In this document: positions 9,451 through 19,958 of the stretch, one piece after another
How positions within the stretch are numbered: the stretch's first letter is position 1
How the letters are laid out: each line of letters starts with the position of its first letter
The notes under the pieces: generated by a model
The model's database searches: none
Told to the model about the DNA's origin: nothing
Seen by the model: only the letters and a program-made list of their open reading frames with translations
Position numbers and translations under genes: made by a program
Assembly (NCBI GenBank): GCA_946478235.1
Contig: CAMLBF010000001.1
Span: forward strand, 496,001-560,000
Length of the DNA stretch: 64,000 nucleotides
Source: an uncultured Bartonella sp.
GTDB taxonomy: Bacteria > Pseudomonadota > Alphaproteobacteria > Rhizobiales > Rhizobiaceae
Direction of reading: 5' to 3'

Positions 9451-11277
9451 TTATAAAACCAGATGTCCGCCAACTTGTCTGTGCCATAAAGAGGCGTAAA
9501 CGCCATTTTTATGCAATAATTCCTCATGGCTGCCATCTTCTATGATTTTTCCTTTATCCATAACAATTAAGCGATCCATTTCAGCAATGGTGGATAAACG
9601 ATGTGCGATAGCCAATACGGTTTTGCCGCGCATCAAACGGGTCAGATTTTCCTGAATGACAGCTTCCACTTCAGAATCGAGCGCCGATGTTGCTTCATCA
9701 AGAATAAGGATAGGAGCATCTTTTAGAATAACGCGGGATATTGCAATACGTTGGCGCTGGCCACCAGATAGACGCGCTCCACGTTCCCCAACAAAGGCAT
9801 CATAGCCGACACGACCATTTTGGTCGCGCAAACCGGTAATAAAGTCTTCAGCCTGCGCATCTTGCACCGCTTTTAACATTTCGTCTTGGCTTGCATCGGG
9901 CCTGCCATACATGATGTTTTCGCGCAACGAGCGGTGAAGCAAAGAGGTATCTTGCGTAACAACACCAATATTGGCACGTAAGCTTTCTTGGCTAATATCT
10001 GCAATATTTTGCCCATCAATAAGGATACGGCCCGTTTCAACGTCATGAAAACGCAGTAACAGATTAACCAGTGTTGATTTACCAGCCCCTGATCTTCCTA
10101 CAATACCAACTTTTTGCCCGGGTTTTATCTCGAGATTGAGATTTTCGATAACGCCTTTGCCCTTGCCATAATGGAAGCCAACATTCTCGAAGCGTATATC
10201 ACCATGGCTAACAATCAGTTCCTTAGCGTTTGGCTTATCTTCAACCAACCTATCTTGTGCTATTGAATGCATTCCATCTTCAACAACACCGATATTTTCA
10301 AATAATGCGGACATTTCCCACATAATCCATTGAGCCATACCGTTAAGACGTAAAACAAGTCCAATTCCAACGGCAACAGCACCAACCAAAATATCGCCCT
10401 TTTGCCAAAGCAATAAACCAATACTGCCAACAGCGAATAAAAGCAGACAATTGGAAAAGTAAACACTGAAAGAGAATTTGGAAACCAAACGCATTTGTGT
10501 GTGAACGGTTTTTTGAAAATTTTCAAAGCCTTCACGTGCAAACTTTTCTTCTCTTTCATGATGGGAAAATAATTTTACAGTCGCAATATTGGCATAGGAA
10601 TCGACAACCCGACCCGTCATAAGCGATCGCGCATCAGCTTGTGCTTCCGAGGCAATGCGCAGTTTCGGAATAAAATACCAAAGCAGCCAGATATATCCGA
10701 CAATCCACGCAATAAATGGCAACATTAGCCGCCAATCTGATGATGCCGCAATGACGAGCGTGCCGGAAAAATAAACTATGACATAATTTAAAACATCAAA
10801 AAGCTTCATGACTGTTTCACGAACAGACAAAGCAGTTTGCATAACCTTTGCAGAAATACGACCAGAAAATTCATTCTGGAAAAAGCTCATTGATTGGCCG
10901 AGCAAATAGCGGTGCACCAGCCAACGAATCCGCATGGGATAATTGCCCAGCAATGTCTGATGCATAACAAGGCTATGCAGTGCCACAATCAATGGCAAAA
11001 CTACAAGAACCAAAAAGCCGATCAAACCGAGCTTGATTCCCTGTGACTGAAAAAATGTCTCTCTGCTATTGCTGTTAAGCCAATCAACAATCGTGCCTAG
11101 GAAGCCGAATAATGATACCTCGATCAAGGCCAATAGCGATGTAAAGATTGCCATCACGATAAGCCATTTCCACACACCTTTGGTATAATATAGGCAAAAG
11201 GCAAACAATCCTTGCGGCGGCCGCTTAGGCTCACCTTTAGGAAATGCATCCAAACGTTGTTCAAACCAGCTAAACAT
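9451..11277 (-). CDS. ABC exporter, fused membrane and ATPase domains
   Basis: A 608-residue half-transporter. Six predicted membrane helices occupy about residues 35-330, followed by a nucleotide-binding domain with Walker A GRSGAGKST, signature LSGGQRQRIAISR, and Walker B ILILDEATSALD with the catalytic glutamate. It should act as a homodimer. The sequence resembles the multidrug/lipid exporter class, but nothing shows the substrate. AGGAG precedes the ATG. It runs in the same direction as petABC with a 119-base gap, so co-transcription is possible but not shown. Confidence 0.9.
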   Translation of the reverse strand: MFSWFEQRLDAFPKGEPKRPPQGLFAFCLYYTKGVWKWLIVMAIFTSLLALIEVSLFGFLGTIVDWLNSNSRETFFQSQGIKLGLIGFLVLVVLPLIVALHSLVMHQTLLGNYPMRIRWLVHRYLLGQSMSFFQNEFSGRISAKVMQTALSVRETVMKLFDVLNYVIVYFSGTLVIAASSDWRLMLPFIAWIVGYIWLLWYFIPKLRIASEAQADARSLMTGRVVDSYANIATVKLFSHHEREEKFAREGFENFQKTVHTQMRLVSKFSFSVYFSNCLLLFAVGSIGLLLWQKGDILVGAVAVGIGLVLRLNGMAQWIMWEMSALFENIGVVEDGMHSIAQDRLVEDKPNAKELIVSHGDIRFENVGFHYGKGKGVIENLNLEIKPGQKVGIVGRSGAGKSTLVNLLLRFHDVETGRILIDGQNIADISQESLRANIGVVTQDTSLLHRSLRENIMYGRPDASQDEMLKAVQDAQAEDFITGLRDQNGRVGYDAFVGERGARLSGGQRQRIAISRVILKDAPILILDEATSALDSEVEAVIQENLTRLMRGKTVLAIAHRLSTIAEMDRLIVMDKGKIIEDGSHEELLHKNGVYASLWHRQVGGHLVL

Positions 11278-11706
11278 AGTTGAGCTCCTAGGGATTATAA
11301 TAGCCCGTTCCTATTATAGCATTGCGGTGAAATGTTATTTTCACCCCATTGCGACAGTGTGTTCATAACAATGAACAACGGAAAGAGCCAGCACATCATC
11401 AATGTGTTTAAATCTTTGGTTTTTAGTGACCGCTAAATTAGGAACGGCAGCAAGTCCGCATCAAATAACACAAAATCCGAATTTATACAGATCTGGTTTA
11501 TATAGACCTGGCGGAAAGAAGATTTCCACAATCAATAAAGACATATTGTGACATTTTGAAACCTCCTTTCTTCGTTCCTATCATGTTCATTTATATATGC
11601 TTTTATAGCCAAAGTTCAACAATTTGGCCAATTTTACAATAAGATATATGGAAAACCAGTTTTTGTTATCTTTACAAAAAGTATTGATAATGCCTATTTC
11701 TACCCC
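11278..11706. other. non-coding gap between divergent ABC exporter and trmL
   Basis: 429 bases with no credible coding frame. It must hold the promoters of both divergent genes. It contains imperfectly repeated words around CTGGTTTATATAGACCTGG near 11491-11512, without a clear inverted repeat. I saw no RNA gene. Confidence 0.4.
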
Positions 11707-12165
11707 ATGACACTTCACATTGCACTTTTCCAACCTGATATCGCCGGTAATACCGGTACAATTTTGCGTCTTGGCGCATGTCTTGGCATACCGGTTGATA
11801 TTATTGAACCGGCAGGCTTTGACATTTCCGATCGTAATTTAAAGCGCGCTGGAATGGACTATATTGAGCTTGCAACATTGGAGCGCCATCTTGATTGGAA
11901 CCATTTTTTGACTGCAATGAAAAATCAACAAAGGCGGTTGGTGCTTTTTACAACCAAAGCCACCATGTCATATACAAACTTTCAATACAATGAAAATGAC
12001 GTGTTATTATTCGGCAGAGAATCTGCCGGCGCGCCTGATTATGTACATGATGCTGTTGATGCTCAAGTCACGATACCAATGCGCCCAGAAGCACGTTCTC
12101 TAAACCTTGCAATAAGCGTTGCAATAGGCAGCAGTGAAGCCTTACGGCAAACAGCTGAGCATTAA
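11707..12165 (+). CDS. trmL: tRNA (cytidine(34)-2'-O)-methyltransferase TrmL
   Basis: A 152-residue SPOUT-class enzyme that methylates the wobble ribose of tRNA-Leu isoacceptors using SAM. The N-terminus LFQPDIAGNTGTILRLGACLG and the knot motifs LLFGRESAGAPDYVHDAVDA and IPMRPEARSLNLAISVAI match the TrmL/YibK family. No good Shine-Dalgarno sequence precedes the ATG, so the start may be leaderless or weak. It is followed after 78 bases by hemF on the same strand. Confidence 0.93.
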   Translation: MTLHIALFQPDIAGNTGTILRLGACLGIPVDIIEPAGFDISDRNLKRAGMDYIELATLERHLDWNHFLTAMKNQQRRLVLFTTKATMSYTNFQYNENDVLLFGRESAGAPDYVHDAVDAQVTIPMRPEARSLNLAISVAIGSSEALRQTAEH

Positions 12166-12243
12166 GTGTGTAGACAAAGCCGCCATTACACCTTATTCAT
12201 GTTCTAGATTCATTCTAAATTCAAAAAAGACATATCGAATACC

Positions 12244-13158
12244 ATGACAATTCACGAAATTCCTGCAGATCTGCCTTCTGACCTTGAAGACAAGAAAAAG
12301 CGGGCAGAAAGCTGGTTTCAAACACTACGTGACCAGATTTGTAACTCTTTTGAAAAATTGGAGCGTGAATTAACCGGTCAATTCAGCAATTTTTCTGCCG
12401 GTTCTTTTGTTAGAACACCTTGGAAGCAATCAGATGGGCTTAAAGGTGGCGGCGTTATGTCGATCATGAAAGGGCGTGTTTTTGAAAAAGTTGGCGTTCA
12501 TACATCAACTGTTTATGGTGAATTCAATGGCGATTTCAGAAAACAGATACCCGGTGCAGAAGAAGACCCGCGTTTTTGGGCAAGCGGAATTTCTCTTATA
12601 GCCCATCCTCAAAATCCGCATGTGCCGACAGTGCATCTAAATACACGTATGATTGTAACCACGAAACAATGGTTTGGCGGTGGTGCTGATCTTACACCTA
12701 TGCTGCCTCAAAGGCGTACGCAGTCAGACATTGATACGCAAACTTTTCATAAAGCATTTCAATATGTTTGTAACAAATACCCTGAAATAGCCGATTACCC
12801 ACGTTTTAAAAAATGGTGTGACGAGTATTTTTACCTCAAACATCGTAAAGAGCCGCGCGGTGTCGGTGGTATTTTTTATGATTGGCTTCATAGCGCAGAA
12901 GACAAAGGTGGTTGGGAAGCCGACTTCAACTTCACGCGCGATGTAGGGCGTGCATTCAACATTGTTTACCCCCATATTGTGCGGCAAAACTTCAATAAGC
13001 CATGGACCGAAAAAGAACGTGATGCACAATTGGTGCAGCGTGGGCGCTATGCTGAATTCAACCTGCTTTATGACCGTGGAACTATTTTTGGGCTTCGTAC
13101 CGGTGGCAATGTTGAAAGCATTTTGTCTTCCATGCCCCCAGCCGTAAAGTGGTCATAA
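12244..13158 (+). CDS. hemF: oxygen-dependent coproporphyrinogen III oxidase
   Basis: Decarboxylates coproporphyrinogen III to protoporphyrinogen IX with O2, in haem biosynthesis. The 304 residues are full length. Family blocks include [20 protein letters not shown] (metal and substrate region), [12 protein letters not shown], and a C-terminal [23 protein letters not shown]. It is a soluble homodimer in the family. It supplies haem for cytochromes such as the bc1 complex nearby. Its stop lies nine bases from that of the converging CCA-adding enzyme. Confidence 0.96.
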   Translation: MTIHEIPADLPSDLEDKKKRAESWFQTLRDQICNSFEKLERELTGQFSNFSAGSFVRTPWKQSDGLKGGGVMSIMKGRVFEKVGVHTSTVYGEFNGDFRKQIPGAEEDPRFWASGISLIAHPQNPHVPTVHLNTRMIVTTKQWFGGGADLTPMLPQRRTQSDIDTQTFHKAFQYVCNKYPEIADYPRFKKWCDEYFYLKHRKEPRGVGGIFYDWLHSAEDKGGWEADFNFTRDVGRAFNIVYPHIVRQNFNKPWTEKERDAQLVQRGRYAEFNLLYDRGTIFGLRTGGNVESILSSMPPAVKWS

Positions 13159-13167
13159 TAGGAAAGC

Positions 13168-14421
13168 CTATTGCTTGACCGTTGCAAGCAATGCTTCACG
13201 ATCCAAACGAAAACCACTATCAACCCATAATTTTTCCAGCGTCTTCAACTGCCGCCCAACATTTGGCCCTGCCTCGAACCCTAGAGCCAAAAGATCTTTA
13301 CCACTGACTGGCAAGACAGGAATTTGATAAGTTGTTGCTAATTCGCGTAAGCGTGCAAAATGGCCAGCTTCAACCAACGCGCTATCCTTGCTAATGGCAT
13401 GAGAACGCGCGCTTGAAAGTTCAAGCGAAAGTTGGTCAAGCACCGCTTGTCTGCCGTGATAATAAATAAACTTTTTCAGTTTCATGTCAGAGCAGTCAGA
13501 TTGGATAGTGCCTACCTCTGCCCAGTTCAAGAGACGGCTTTTTTCTGCTTTTGATAGTCGTAAACGATCCGCTAGAATGATAAGTCTTGCACGGTCTGGC
13601 GGCAAAATACTTTCAAGGCGCAAAAGCGGATCATGTTTCCAGCCCAGCGCATGTTCTGTGTCAATCAACGGGTGTAATGCATCAATGCCCCATTTTTCGG
13701 TTTCGGGCAAAATAACACTTAACACTCCCGTTTGCCGCATCCATAAAATTGCCCGTGTCGGATCAGGTGCAGAAAATGTTTTTTTAAGCTCCGACCATAC
13801 CCGTTCGCCCGACAATTGAAGCAAACCATTCTTCAAACGGGCACTGGCTTTAATGCCCTCTGCATCTGGTCTTCCCTTGCCGACCCATGCAAAAAAACGG
13901 AAAAATCGTAAAACCCGCAGATAATCTTCCTGTATCCGATCATCTGCTACACCGATAAACCGTAAAGTTTGGGTTTTTATATCGGCAAGACCGTTTACCT
14001 CATCATAAACATTCCCTGACAAATCGGCATAAAGTGCATTGATCGTAAAATCACGTCGTTCTGCATCCTTTTTCCAATCACGACCAAATATGACCTTAGC
14101 ATGGCGCCCATCTGCTTCCATATCAGAGCGCAGCGTTGTCACTTCATAGGCTTTGCCTTCCTTTACCACCGTTATTGTTCCGTGGTCATAACCGGTTGGA
14201 ACAGCCTTGAAACCAACCTTCTTTACCCTTGCAATAACATCATCAGGCAAACAGGTTGTTGCAATATCAACATCATTAACGGCTCGGCCAAGCAGGTGAT
14301 CTCTCACAGCGCCACCAACAACCCGCGCTTCCTCACCTTCTTCCGATAAACAATGTAAAAGTAACTGAAGGTCCTTATCTTGAAGCCATTCAGCATCTTT
14401 AGCGATATTGAGCAAACTCAC
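13168..14421 (-). CDS. cca: CCA-adding / poly(A) polymerase family tRNA nucleotidyltransferase
   Basis: A class II nucleotidyltransferase of 417 residues from the GTG start chosen here. The head domain has VVGGAVRDHLLG and the metal-binding DVDIAT, followed by RRDFTINALYADLSGNVYD and the ERVWSELKK region. The longer open frame begins inside the Nudix gene. The GTG instead makes a GTGA overlap with the Nudix stop and has GAAAGG upstream, so I prefer it. The family restores tRNA 3' CCA ends; in organisms with one copy that is its main job. The paired order Nudix-cca is common in Hyphomicrobiales. Confidence 0.9.
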   Translation of the reverse strand: MSLLNIAKDAEWLQDKDLQLLLHCLSEEGEEARVVGGAVRDHLLGRAVNDVDIATTCLPDDVIARVKKVGFKAVPTGYDHGTITVVKEGKAYEVTTLRSDMEADGRHAKVIFGRDWKKDAERRDFTINALYADLSGNVYDEVNGLADIKTQTLRFIGVADDRIQEDYLRVLRFFRFFAWVGKGRPDAEGIKASARLKNGLLQLSGERVWSELKKTFSAPDPTRAILWMRQTGVLSVILPETEKWGIDALHPLIDTEHALGWKHDPLLRLESILPPDRARLIILADRLRLSKAEKSRLLNWAEVGTIQSDCSDMKLKKFIYYHGRQAVLDQLSLELSSARSHAISKDSALVEAGHFARLRELATTYQIPVLPVSGKDLLALGFEAGPNVGRQLKTLEKLWVDSGFRLDREALLATVKQ

Positions 14422-15038
14422 GCATATAACCTTTCGTAAAAGGATCGAATCATTCCTGCCGTAGCTCCCCATATATAATAGTTCTGATAAGAAATTGCAT
14501 AGACACCATATGTCCGCCCATCGACAATTTTAGACTTTAACACGTGGTTTGCCGGATCCATGAGATAAGCTAATGGCACTTCAAATATCTCAGCCACTTC
14601 TGTCGGGTTAGCTTTTAATATTGCGCCCTTTGCAACAATCCCCACAACGGGACGTACTTCATATCCTGTCGACGTATAAAAAAATGGCAGCTCTCCAAGC
14701 AAAGTCACAGAAGGCCGTTTTAATGAAATTTCTTCCCACCCTTCCCGCAAGGCTGTATCCACATCACTATCATCATCAGGATCAGCTTTGCCCCCTGGAA
14801 ACGAAATTTCACCAGCATGCTTATTAAGCGTGCCAACTCTTCTTGTGAAAAGCATTGTCAAACCACTGTCATGGTCAATTAATGGCACCAAAACCGCCGC
14901 GCGTTTCCACGAGAGCGCGTCCATTCTGGTTCTCATATGGTGCTCACCCTTCGGTGCTATCGGTTTTGCAGCATCATAGAAGCGCAAAAACCTTGTTTTT
15001 AAATCTTTGACGGAAAAAGAAGAAACCTGATCGTTCAA
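14418..15038 (-). CDS. Nudix hydrolase, CoA pyrophosphatase type
   Basis: A 206-residue Nudix enzyme. The box runs FPGGKADPDDDSDVDTALRE and then GWEEISL; its metal-binding core REGWEE is intact. The usual first glutamate position is part of the aspartate-rich DPDD form typical of the NudL/CoAse (PCD1) subgroup. The expected reaction is cleavage of CoA to phosphopantetheine and 3',5'-ADP. It overlaps the following cca gene by four bases (GTGA), so the two are translationally coupled. Confidence 0.88.
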   Translation of the reverse strand: MNDQVSSFSVKDLKTRFLRFYDAAKPIAPKGEHHMRTRMDALSWKRAAVLVPLIDHDSGLTMLFTRRVGTLNKHAGEISFPGGKADPDDDSDVDTALREGWEEISLKRPSVTLLGELPFFYTSTGYEVRPVVGIVAKGAILKANPTEVAEIFEVPLAYLMDPANHVLKSKIVDGRTYGVYAISYQNYYIWGATAGMIRSFYERLYA

Positions 15039-15210
15039 TTTTTATCACTCTTTTACCAAATAGCGGAAAAGCATTTGTTGCTGCTTCTTTTCTGATATTT
15101 TTCTGTTACAAGCCTTTAAATAGTCATTGTTTTCAGAACAAGATAATTAGAAAATTAGCGGACAATAATCAGCTATTACATATGTATTGCATAAGTCCTG
15201 AGGAGAAAGC

Positions 15211-16242
15211 ATGAGTCGCGAAATCAATATTTCTTTATCAGTTAAAAATGCAGATAAACCGACTGATGCTTCATCAATCGTTGCAGATTTTGACAGCGTG
15301 CATAAGGACTTTGATGCTTTACGTGCAAGCATCAACAAAGCTGTTTTTGGACAGGATAATGTTGTCGAACAAACACTTACTGCCATTTTTGCAAGCGGTC
15401 ATGCTTTGCTTGTTGGTGTTCCCGGCCTAGCCAAAACACGTCTGGTTGAAACTCTCGGTATTGCTTTGGGGCTTAATCAGAAACGTATCCAATTTACCCC
15501 TGATTTGATGCCTTCTGACATTATCGGCTCAGAGGTTATGGATTCAGACAAAGATGGCAAGCGGTCATTCCGCTATATAAAGGGGCCAGTATTTGCCCAA
15601 CTGCTGATGGCAGATGAAATTAACCGTGCCTCACCAAGAACCCAGTCTGCACTTTTACAAGCCATGCAGGAATATCACGTTACGGTTGCAGGTGAGCTTT
15701 ATGACCTACCCAAACCCTTTCATGTTTTGGCAACACAAAACCCACTTGAACAGGAAGGTACCTATCCATTACCGGAAGCGCAGCTTGACCGCTTCCTGAT
15801 GCAGATTGATGTTGACTATCCAGATTTGGAAACAGAGCGCCGTATTATCGTTGAAACAACAGCACAAAAGAGCGAAACCGCCACGCCAGTTTTAACTGGT
15901 GAAAGATTGCAGGCTATCCAGACAATGATACGCCAGATGCCAATTTCAGAAAACGTTGTCGATGCTATTTTGAAACTTGTGCGCGCTGCACGGCCAAATG
16001 CCGATAATACCCATGCACGCCAGCATATTGCTTGGGGACCAGGTCCACGTGCATCTCAGGCTTTGTCTTTATGTTCACGTGCGCGCGCACTCTATCATGG
16101 CCGATTGGCGCCATCAATTGATGATGTAAAAGCTTTGGCAATACCGGTGTTACAACACCGTATGGCATTAAACTTTACCGCGCGCGCTGATGGACTTGAT
16201 ATTAAAGAAGTTATTACAAATCTCGTTAAAGAAACGATCTGA
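15211..16242 (+). CDS. MoxR-family AAA+ ATPase
   Basis: A 343-residue MoxR-type chaperone ATPase. Walker A is GVPGLAKTR, Walker B is LLMADEINRASPRTQSALL, and the sensor 1 region is LATQNPLEQEGTYPLPEAQLDRF. Members of this family work with von Willebrand factor A proteins to mature or insert metal cofactors or assemble envelope complexes. AGGAG is well placed before the ATG. Its stop and the next gene's ATG overlap as TGATG. It is the first gene of a four-gene operon. Confidence 0.94.
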   Translation: MSREINISLSVKNADKPTDASSIVADFDSVHKDFDALRASINKAVFGQDNVVEQTLTAIFASGHALLVGVPGLAKTRLVETLGIALGLNQKRIQFTPDLMPSDIIGSEVMDSDKDGKRSFRYIKGPVFAQLLMADEINRASPRTQSALLQAMQEYHVTVAGELYDLPKPFHVLATQNPLEQEGTYPLPEAQLDRFLMQIDVDYPDLETERRIIVETTAQKSETATPVLTGERLQAIQTMIRQMPISENVVDAILKLVRAARPNADNTHARQHIAWGPGPRASQALSLCSRARALYHGRLAPSIDDVKALAIPVLQHRMALNFTARADGLDIKEVITNLVKETI

Positions 16243-17147
16243 TGGCAGTTAGTGCTGACATAAAGCCGATTGAACCAGTCGAGCTGACAACAGAGGCATT
16301 GACAACATCTGTCAAAATGCCAGATCTGATTGTTGCTGCCAATAAGATAGTCAATAGTGTCGTCAATGGCTGGCATGGCCTGCGTAAACGGGGTGCTGGT
16401 GATAATTTCTGGCAATTCAGACCATATGCTGAGGGAGAATCTGTTGCCAGAATTGATTGGCGCCGATCCGCCCGCGACGATCATATGTATATAAGAGACC
16501 GCGAATGGGAAGCAGCCCAAACAGTTTGGCTTGTTCCCGATCTTTCGGACTCTATGCATTATCGCTCAAAATATTCCAATATTGCCAAGGATTGCCAAGC
16601 AATTCTTTTAACACTCACTTTGGTCAATTTATTTGTGCGTTGTGGGGAGCGTATTGCTATTCCTGATGCGGTAGATCCAATGTGTTCGCGTCATGCATGC
16701 GAGCATGTGGCACTTTCCTTACAAAAGCTAATACATAAAAATAGCGCAACGGAACTACACAATATCAGCCGTTTTTCACACGTAATCATTATCAGTGATT
16801 TTCTCGATGATCCGAATGGTATCATTGAGAAATTCGGTATTTTGTCTGATAAAAATGTGCATGCGCATTTTATTGAAATTTGTGATCCGGCAGAAGAACG
16901 CTTTCCATATTCCGGTCGTACAGAATTTATTGATCCCGAAACAGGAACAAAACTTCTAGCTGGCAAAGCTGAAAGCTACGCAGACACCTATCATAAACTA
17001 TACCACGCCCGACGCGCTACCTTGGCAGATTTTGCGCGCAAACATGGTTGGAGTTACCAAACATGCTCGACGGATCGTCCCCTGACTGATGTTATCCTTG
17101 GCTTGGCTAATATGATGCGTTCAACCGCCGATTACAGGAGATTCTAG
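16242..17147 (+). CDS. DUF58 domain protein (MoxR partner)
   Basis: A 301-residue protein with the DUF58 signature around residues 45-95 (FRPYAEGESVARIDWRRSAR). A MIDAS-like DLSDSM motif follows near residue 102, suggesting a metal-dependent VWA-type fold. No membrane segment is evident, so it is probably cytoplasmic. It is coupled to MoxR through a TGATG overlap and is followed three bases later by the BatA/DUF4159 gene. The MoxR-DUF58 pairing is conserved widely; its molecular target here is unknown. Confidence 0.9.
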   Translation: MAVSADIKPIEPVELTTEALTTSVKMPDLIVAANKIVNSVVNGWHGLRKRGAGDNFWQFRPYAEGESVARIDWRRSARDDHMYIRDREWEAAQTVWLVPDLSDSMHYRSKYSNIAKDCQAILLTLTLVNLFVRCGERIAIPDAVDPMCSRHACEHVALSLQKLIHKNSATELHNISRFSHVIIISDFLDDPNGIIEKFGILSDKNVHAHFIEICDPAEERFPYSGRTEFIDPETGTKLLAGKAESYADTYHKLYHARRATLADFARKHGWSYQTCSTDRPLTDVILGLANMMRSTADYRRF

Positions 17148-17150
17148 AAT

Positions 17151-19958
17151 ATGGCTTTTGGGGCTCCATTATTCTTGATTGGTCTATTGGCATTGCCAGC
17201 AATTTGGTGGTTATTGCGTGTGACACCACCACTGCCAAGAAAGGAAATTTTTCCTCCTCTCAATTTGCTGCTAAAAATTAAAAATCGGCAGGAAACACCC
17301 AATCGCACACCGTGGTGGTTATTGTTTCTACGCCTTGCTATAGCTGCATTTGTTATTATCGCTTTATCTGATCCCATATGGCAGCCAAAGCCGGTATTAT
17401 TTACCAGTAAAGAACCGCTTATTATCATGATTGATAATGGTTGGGCATCTGTTCATAATTGGGATAAGCAGGTTGAAGTTGCTGAAAACCTTCTCGATCA
17501 GGCACAAAAGCTCCAGAAAAAAGTATATGTTGTCACAACGGCAAACAGTGTCAATGAAGATATGCGTGCCCTATCGGTTGATGAGGCAAAAAAGCTCTTG
17601 GCAAATTTGCGGCCATTGCCCCTTCCTACCGATCGTTTTTCTACTATCAAGAAATTGGTAAGTGCTACAAATAACCAGCCAGCCGATATTGCCTTCTTAT
17701 CAGATGGCTTACAAACGCCAGAAGATGATAATTTCCTAGCGCTTATTGCGCAATATCCAACCAATAATATTGTATGGTATCAGGAAAATATTTCAGAGCT
17801 GATTGGGATAACTGCACTCAAAAATGAAAATGGTGCAACCACCGTTGACTTGACCCGTTCAACGCCAGCAAATGAAAAAAATCTGACATTAGGTGCCTAT
17901 GATCGCAAAGGGCGAAGGATAGCCGATACACATGCCCGTTTCGAAGATGGTGAAACAGCCACTATTGCAGTATTCAACCTACCATTAGAATTAAAAAATG
18001 ATGTTACAACAATCAAAATAGATGAGCAGAATGACTCTGCCAGCACCTATCTTATTGATAGCCGTAACCATACATATCGCGTTGCCATATTATCAACTTC
18101 ACCCAATGAAATGACGCAACCCCTTCTGTCACCACTTTATTATGTGACAAAGGCCCTGCAAGGGCATGCTGATCTTGTCATGGCGGGTACAGGCAATTTT
18201 TCCAATGACGTCGAAAAATTGTTGGTTCAAAACCCTTCAACATTTATCCTCGGCGATGTTGTCAATATGCCCAAAGATATTGAAACAAAGTTGAAGACTT
18301 TCGTGGAAAATGGCGGAACATTGATACGCTTTGCCGGCGACAATCTCGCCAATGCAACGGGTGATGATAGTCTTTTGCCGGTACAATTGAGACATGGAGA
18401 GAGGCAATTGGGTGGGGTCATGTCTTGGGCATCACCTCAAAAATTGGCACCTTTCACGAAAAACAGCCTATTTTCTGATATTCCTTTCCCAGATGATGTC
18501 ACGATTTCTAGACAAATTCTAGCCGAGCCAAGCCCACAATTGTTTGATAGAACGCTGCTTAGCCTTGCAGATGGAACACCTCTTATTACCGCGGCTAATA
18601 TGGGAAAAGGCAAAATCATTTTTGTTCATACATCTGCTGATCCATCGTGGTCATCATTACCTCTTTCTGGCTTTTTCGTAGAAATGCTTGAAAAGCTTAT
18701 TTCGATCAGTTCTCTCACGAATGAAGATGCTGCGAAAAATAATGAAAATATCGTTCGTAAACCATGGCGTGTGCTTGATGCTACAGGAACATTGATACAG
18801 CCAGAATCTTATGTTTCACCACTTGTTTTGGATGAAAATACACCTGCTCTGCCGTCTTATAACCATCCACCTGGATTTTACGGTAGCGAAAACAATTTAT
18901 ATGCTGTCAATTTATTGGATAGCCAATCAACCCTTCAAAACTTGGCAATCCCCGTTGACCTGAAAAATGTTCATCAAATAAACTATTCCAGTGAAACACA
19001 ATTGCGTTTGGTTGGTCCTCTGTTGGGAATAGCGTTAATTCTGTTTATCCTAGATAGTCTTATTGTTCTTGGAGTGTCACGCTTTTTCGCTAAACATCGT
19101 AAATTGGTGTCTATTGTTTTGATGGCAGCAACCTTGGTCACCCTCATCAATATCAATCAAATCTCGCCACTATATGCGCAAGACCTTTCCCCCAATGATA
19201 AAGCCATGGTTGCGTCAGCCGGTAAAACTCGTCTTGCCTATGTTATCACTGGCAATAATGAGATTGATGATACCAGTAAGACTGGACTTGAATCGCTCAA
19301 CCAATTCATAAAAACGCGCACAACCATAGATCCGGGGCCAGTCGCTGGCCTTGATCTGGATAAAGACGAGCTTGCATTTTATCCGTTAATTTATTGGCCG
19401 ATTGATGCGACTGCCCCTATGCCGACGCAAAAAGCTATCGAAAAAATTGATGCGTTTATGCATCAAGGTGGCACTGTCCTATTCGATACGCGCGACCAAA
19501 TGACTGCCGGTATGGATTTAAAAGGTGCAGCAACGCCCAATACACAGAGATTGAGAGATATTCTCGATGGGTTAAACATCCCTGCGCTTGAACAAACGCC
19601 GCCAGATCACGTGTTATCACGGTCATTTTTCATTATGCCTGATTTTCCCGGACGCTTCCGTGGCTCACCTTTATGGATTTCATCATCTGCAATGGGAAGC
19701 AACGATAAACGTCCCATTCATGCTGGTGACGGCGTAAGTTCAATTTTAATTACAGCCAATGATTTGGCTGGTGCATGGGCTCATGATGGCAAAGGCGCAT
19801 GGAAATATCCATTAATACCTGACGATCAGATGCAACGGATTTGGGCATTTCGCGGTGGATTGAATATTGTCATGTATATTTTGACAGGTAATTATAAAGC
19901 CGATCAGGTGCATGTTCCTGCTTTATTAGAGCGTTTGGGTCAGGAGCGTGCACAATGA
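17151..19958 (+). CDS. BatA-like N-terminus plus DUF4159 membrane protein
   Basis: A 935-residue envelope protein. The N-terminal 85 residues match the aerotolerance (BatA) N-terminal domain, with two membrane segments (FLIGLLALPAIWWLL and LRLAIAAFVIIAL). A VWA-like region follows, but its metal motif is degenerate: IMIDNGWAS replaces D-x-S-x-S. Two more hydrophobic segments lie near residues 620-665. The C-terminal ~240 residues are a DUF4159 domain (AYVITGNNE, LAFYPLIYWPID, FDTRD), a glutamine amidotransferase-like fold. AGGAG precedes the ATG. It overlaps the next gene by four bases (ATGA). Confidence 0.85.
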   Translation: MAFGAPLFLIGLLALPAIWWLLRVTPPLPRKEIFPPLNLLLKIKNRQETPNRTPWWLLFLRLAIAAFVIIALSDPIWQPKPVLFTSKEPLIIMIDNGWASVHNWDKQVEVAENLLDQAQKLQKKVYVVTTANSVNEDMRALSVDEAKKLLANLRPLPLPTDRFSTIKKLVSATNNQPADIAFLSDGLQTPEDDNFLALIAQYPTNNIVWYQENISELIGITALKNENGATTVDLTRSTPANEKNLTLGAYDRKGRRIADTHARFEDGETATIAVFNLPLELKNDVTTIKIDEQNDSASTYLIDSRNHTYRVAILSTSPNEMTQPLLSPLYYVTKALQGHADLVMAGTGNFSNDVEKLLVQNPSTFILGDVVNMPKDIETKLKTFVENGGTLIRFAGDNLANATGDDSLLPVQLRHGERQLGGVMSWASPQKLAPFTKNSLFSDIPFPDDVTISRQILAEPSPQLFDRTLLSLADGTPLITAANMGKGKIIFVHTSADPSWSSLPLSGFFVEMLEKLISISSLTNEDAAKNNENIVRKPWRVLDATGTLIQPESYVSPLVLDENTPALPSYNHPPGFYGSENNLYAVNLLDSQSTLQNLAIPVDLKNVHQINYSSETQLRLVGPLLGIALILFILDSLIVLGVSRFFAKHRKLVSIVLMAATLVTLININQISPLYAQDLSPNDKAMVASAGKTRLAYVITGNNEIDDTSKTGLESLNQFIKTRTTIDPGPVAGLDLDKDELAFYPLIYWPIDATAPMPTQKAIEKIDAFMHQGGTVLFDTRDQMTAGMDLKGAATPNTQRLRDILDGLNIPALEQTPPDHVLSRSFFIMPDFPGRFRGSPLWISSSAMGSNDKRPIHAGDGVSSILITANDLAGAWAHDGKGAWKYPLIPDDQMQRIWAFRGGLNIVMYILTGNYKADQVHVPALLERLGQERAQ

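Noticed and set aside
14422-14472. upstream extension of the cca frame
   Set aside because: It lies inside the Nudix gene, and the GTG with a GTGA overlap is the better start.
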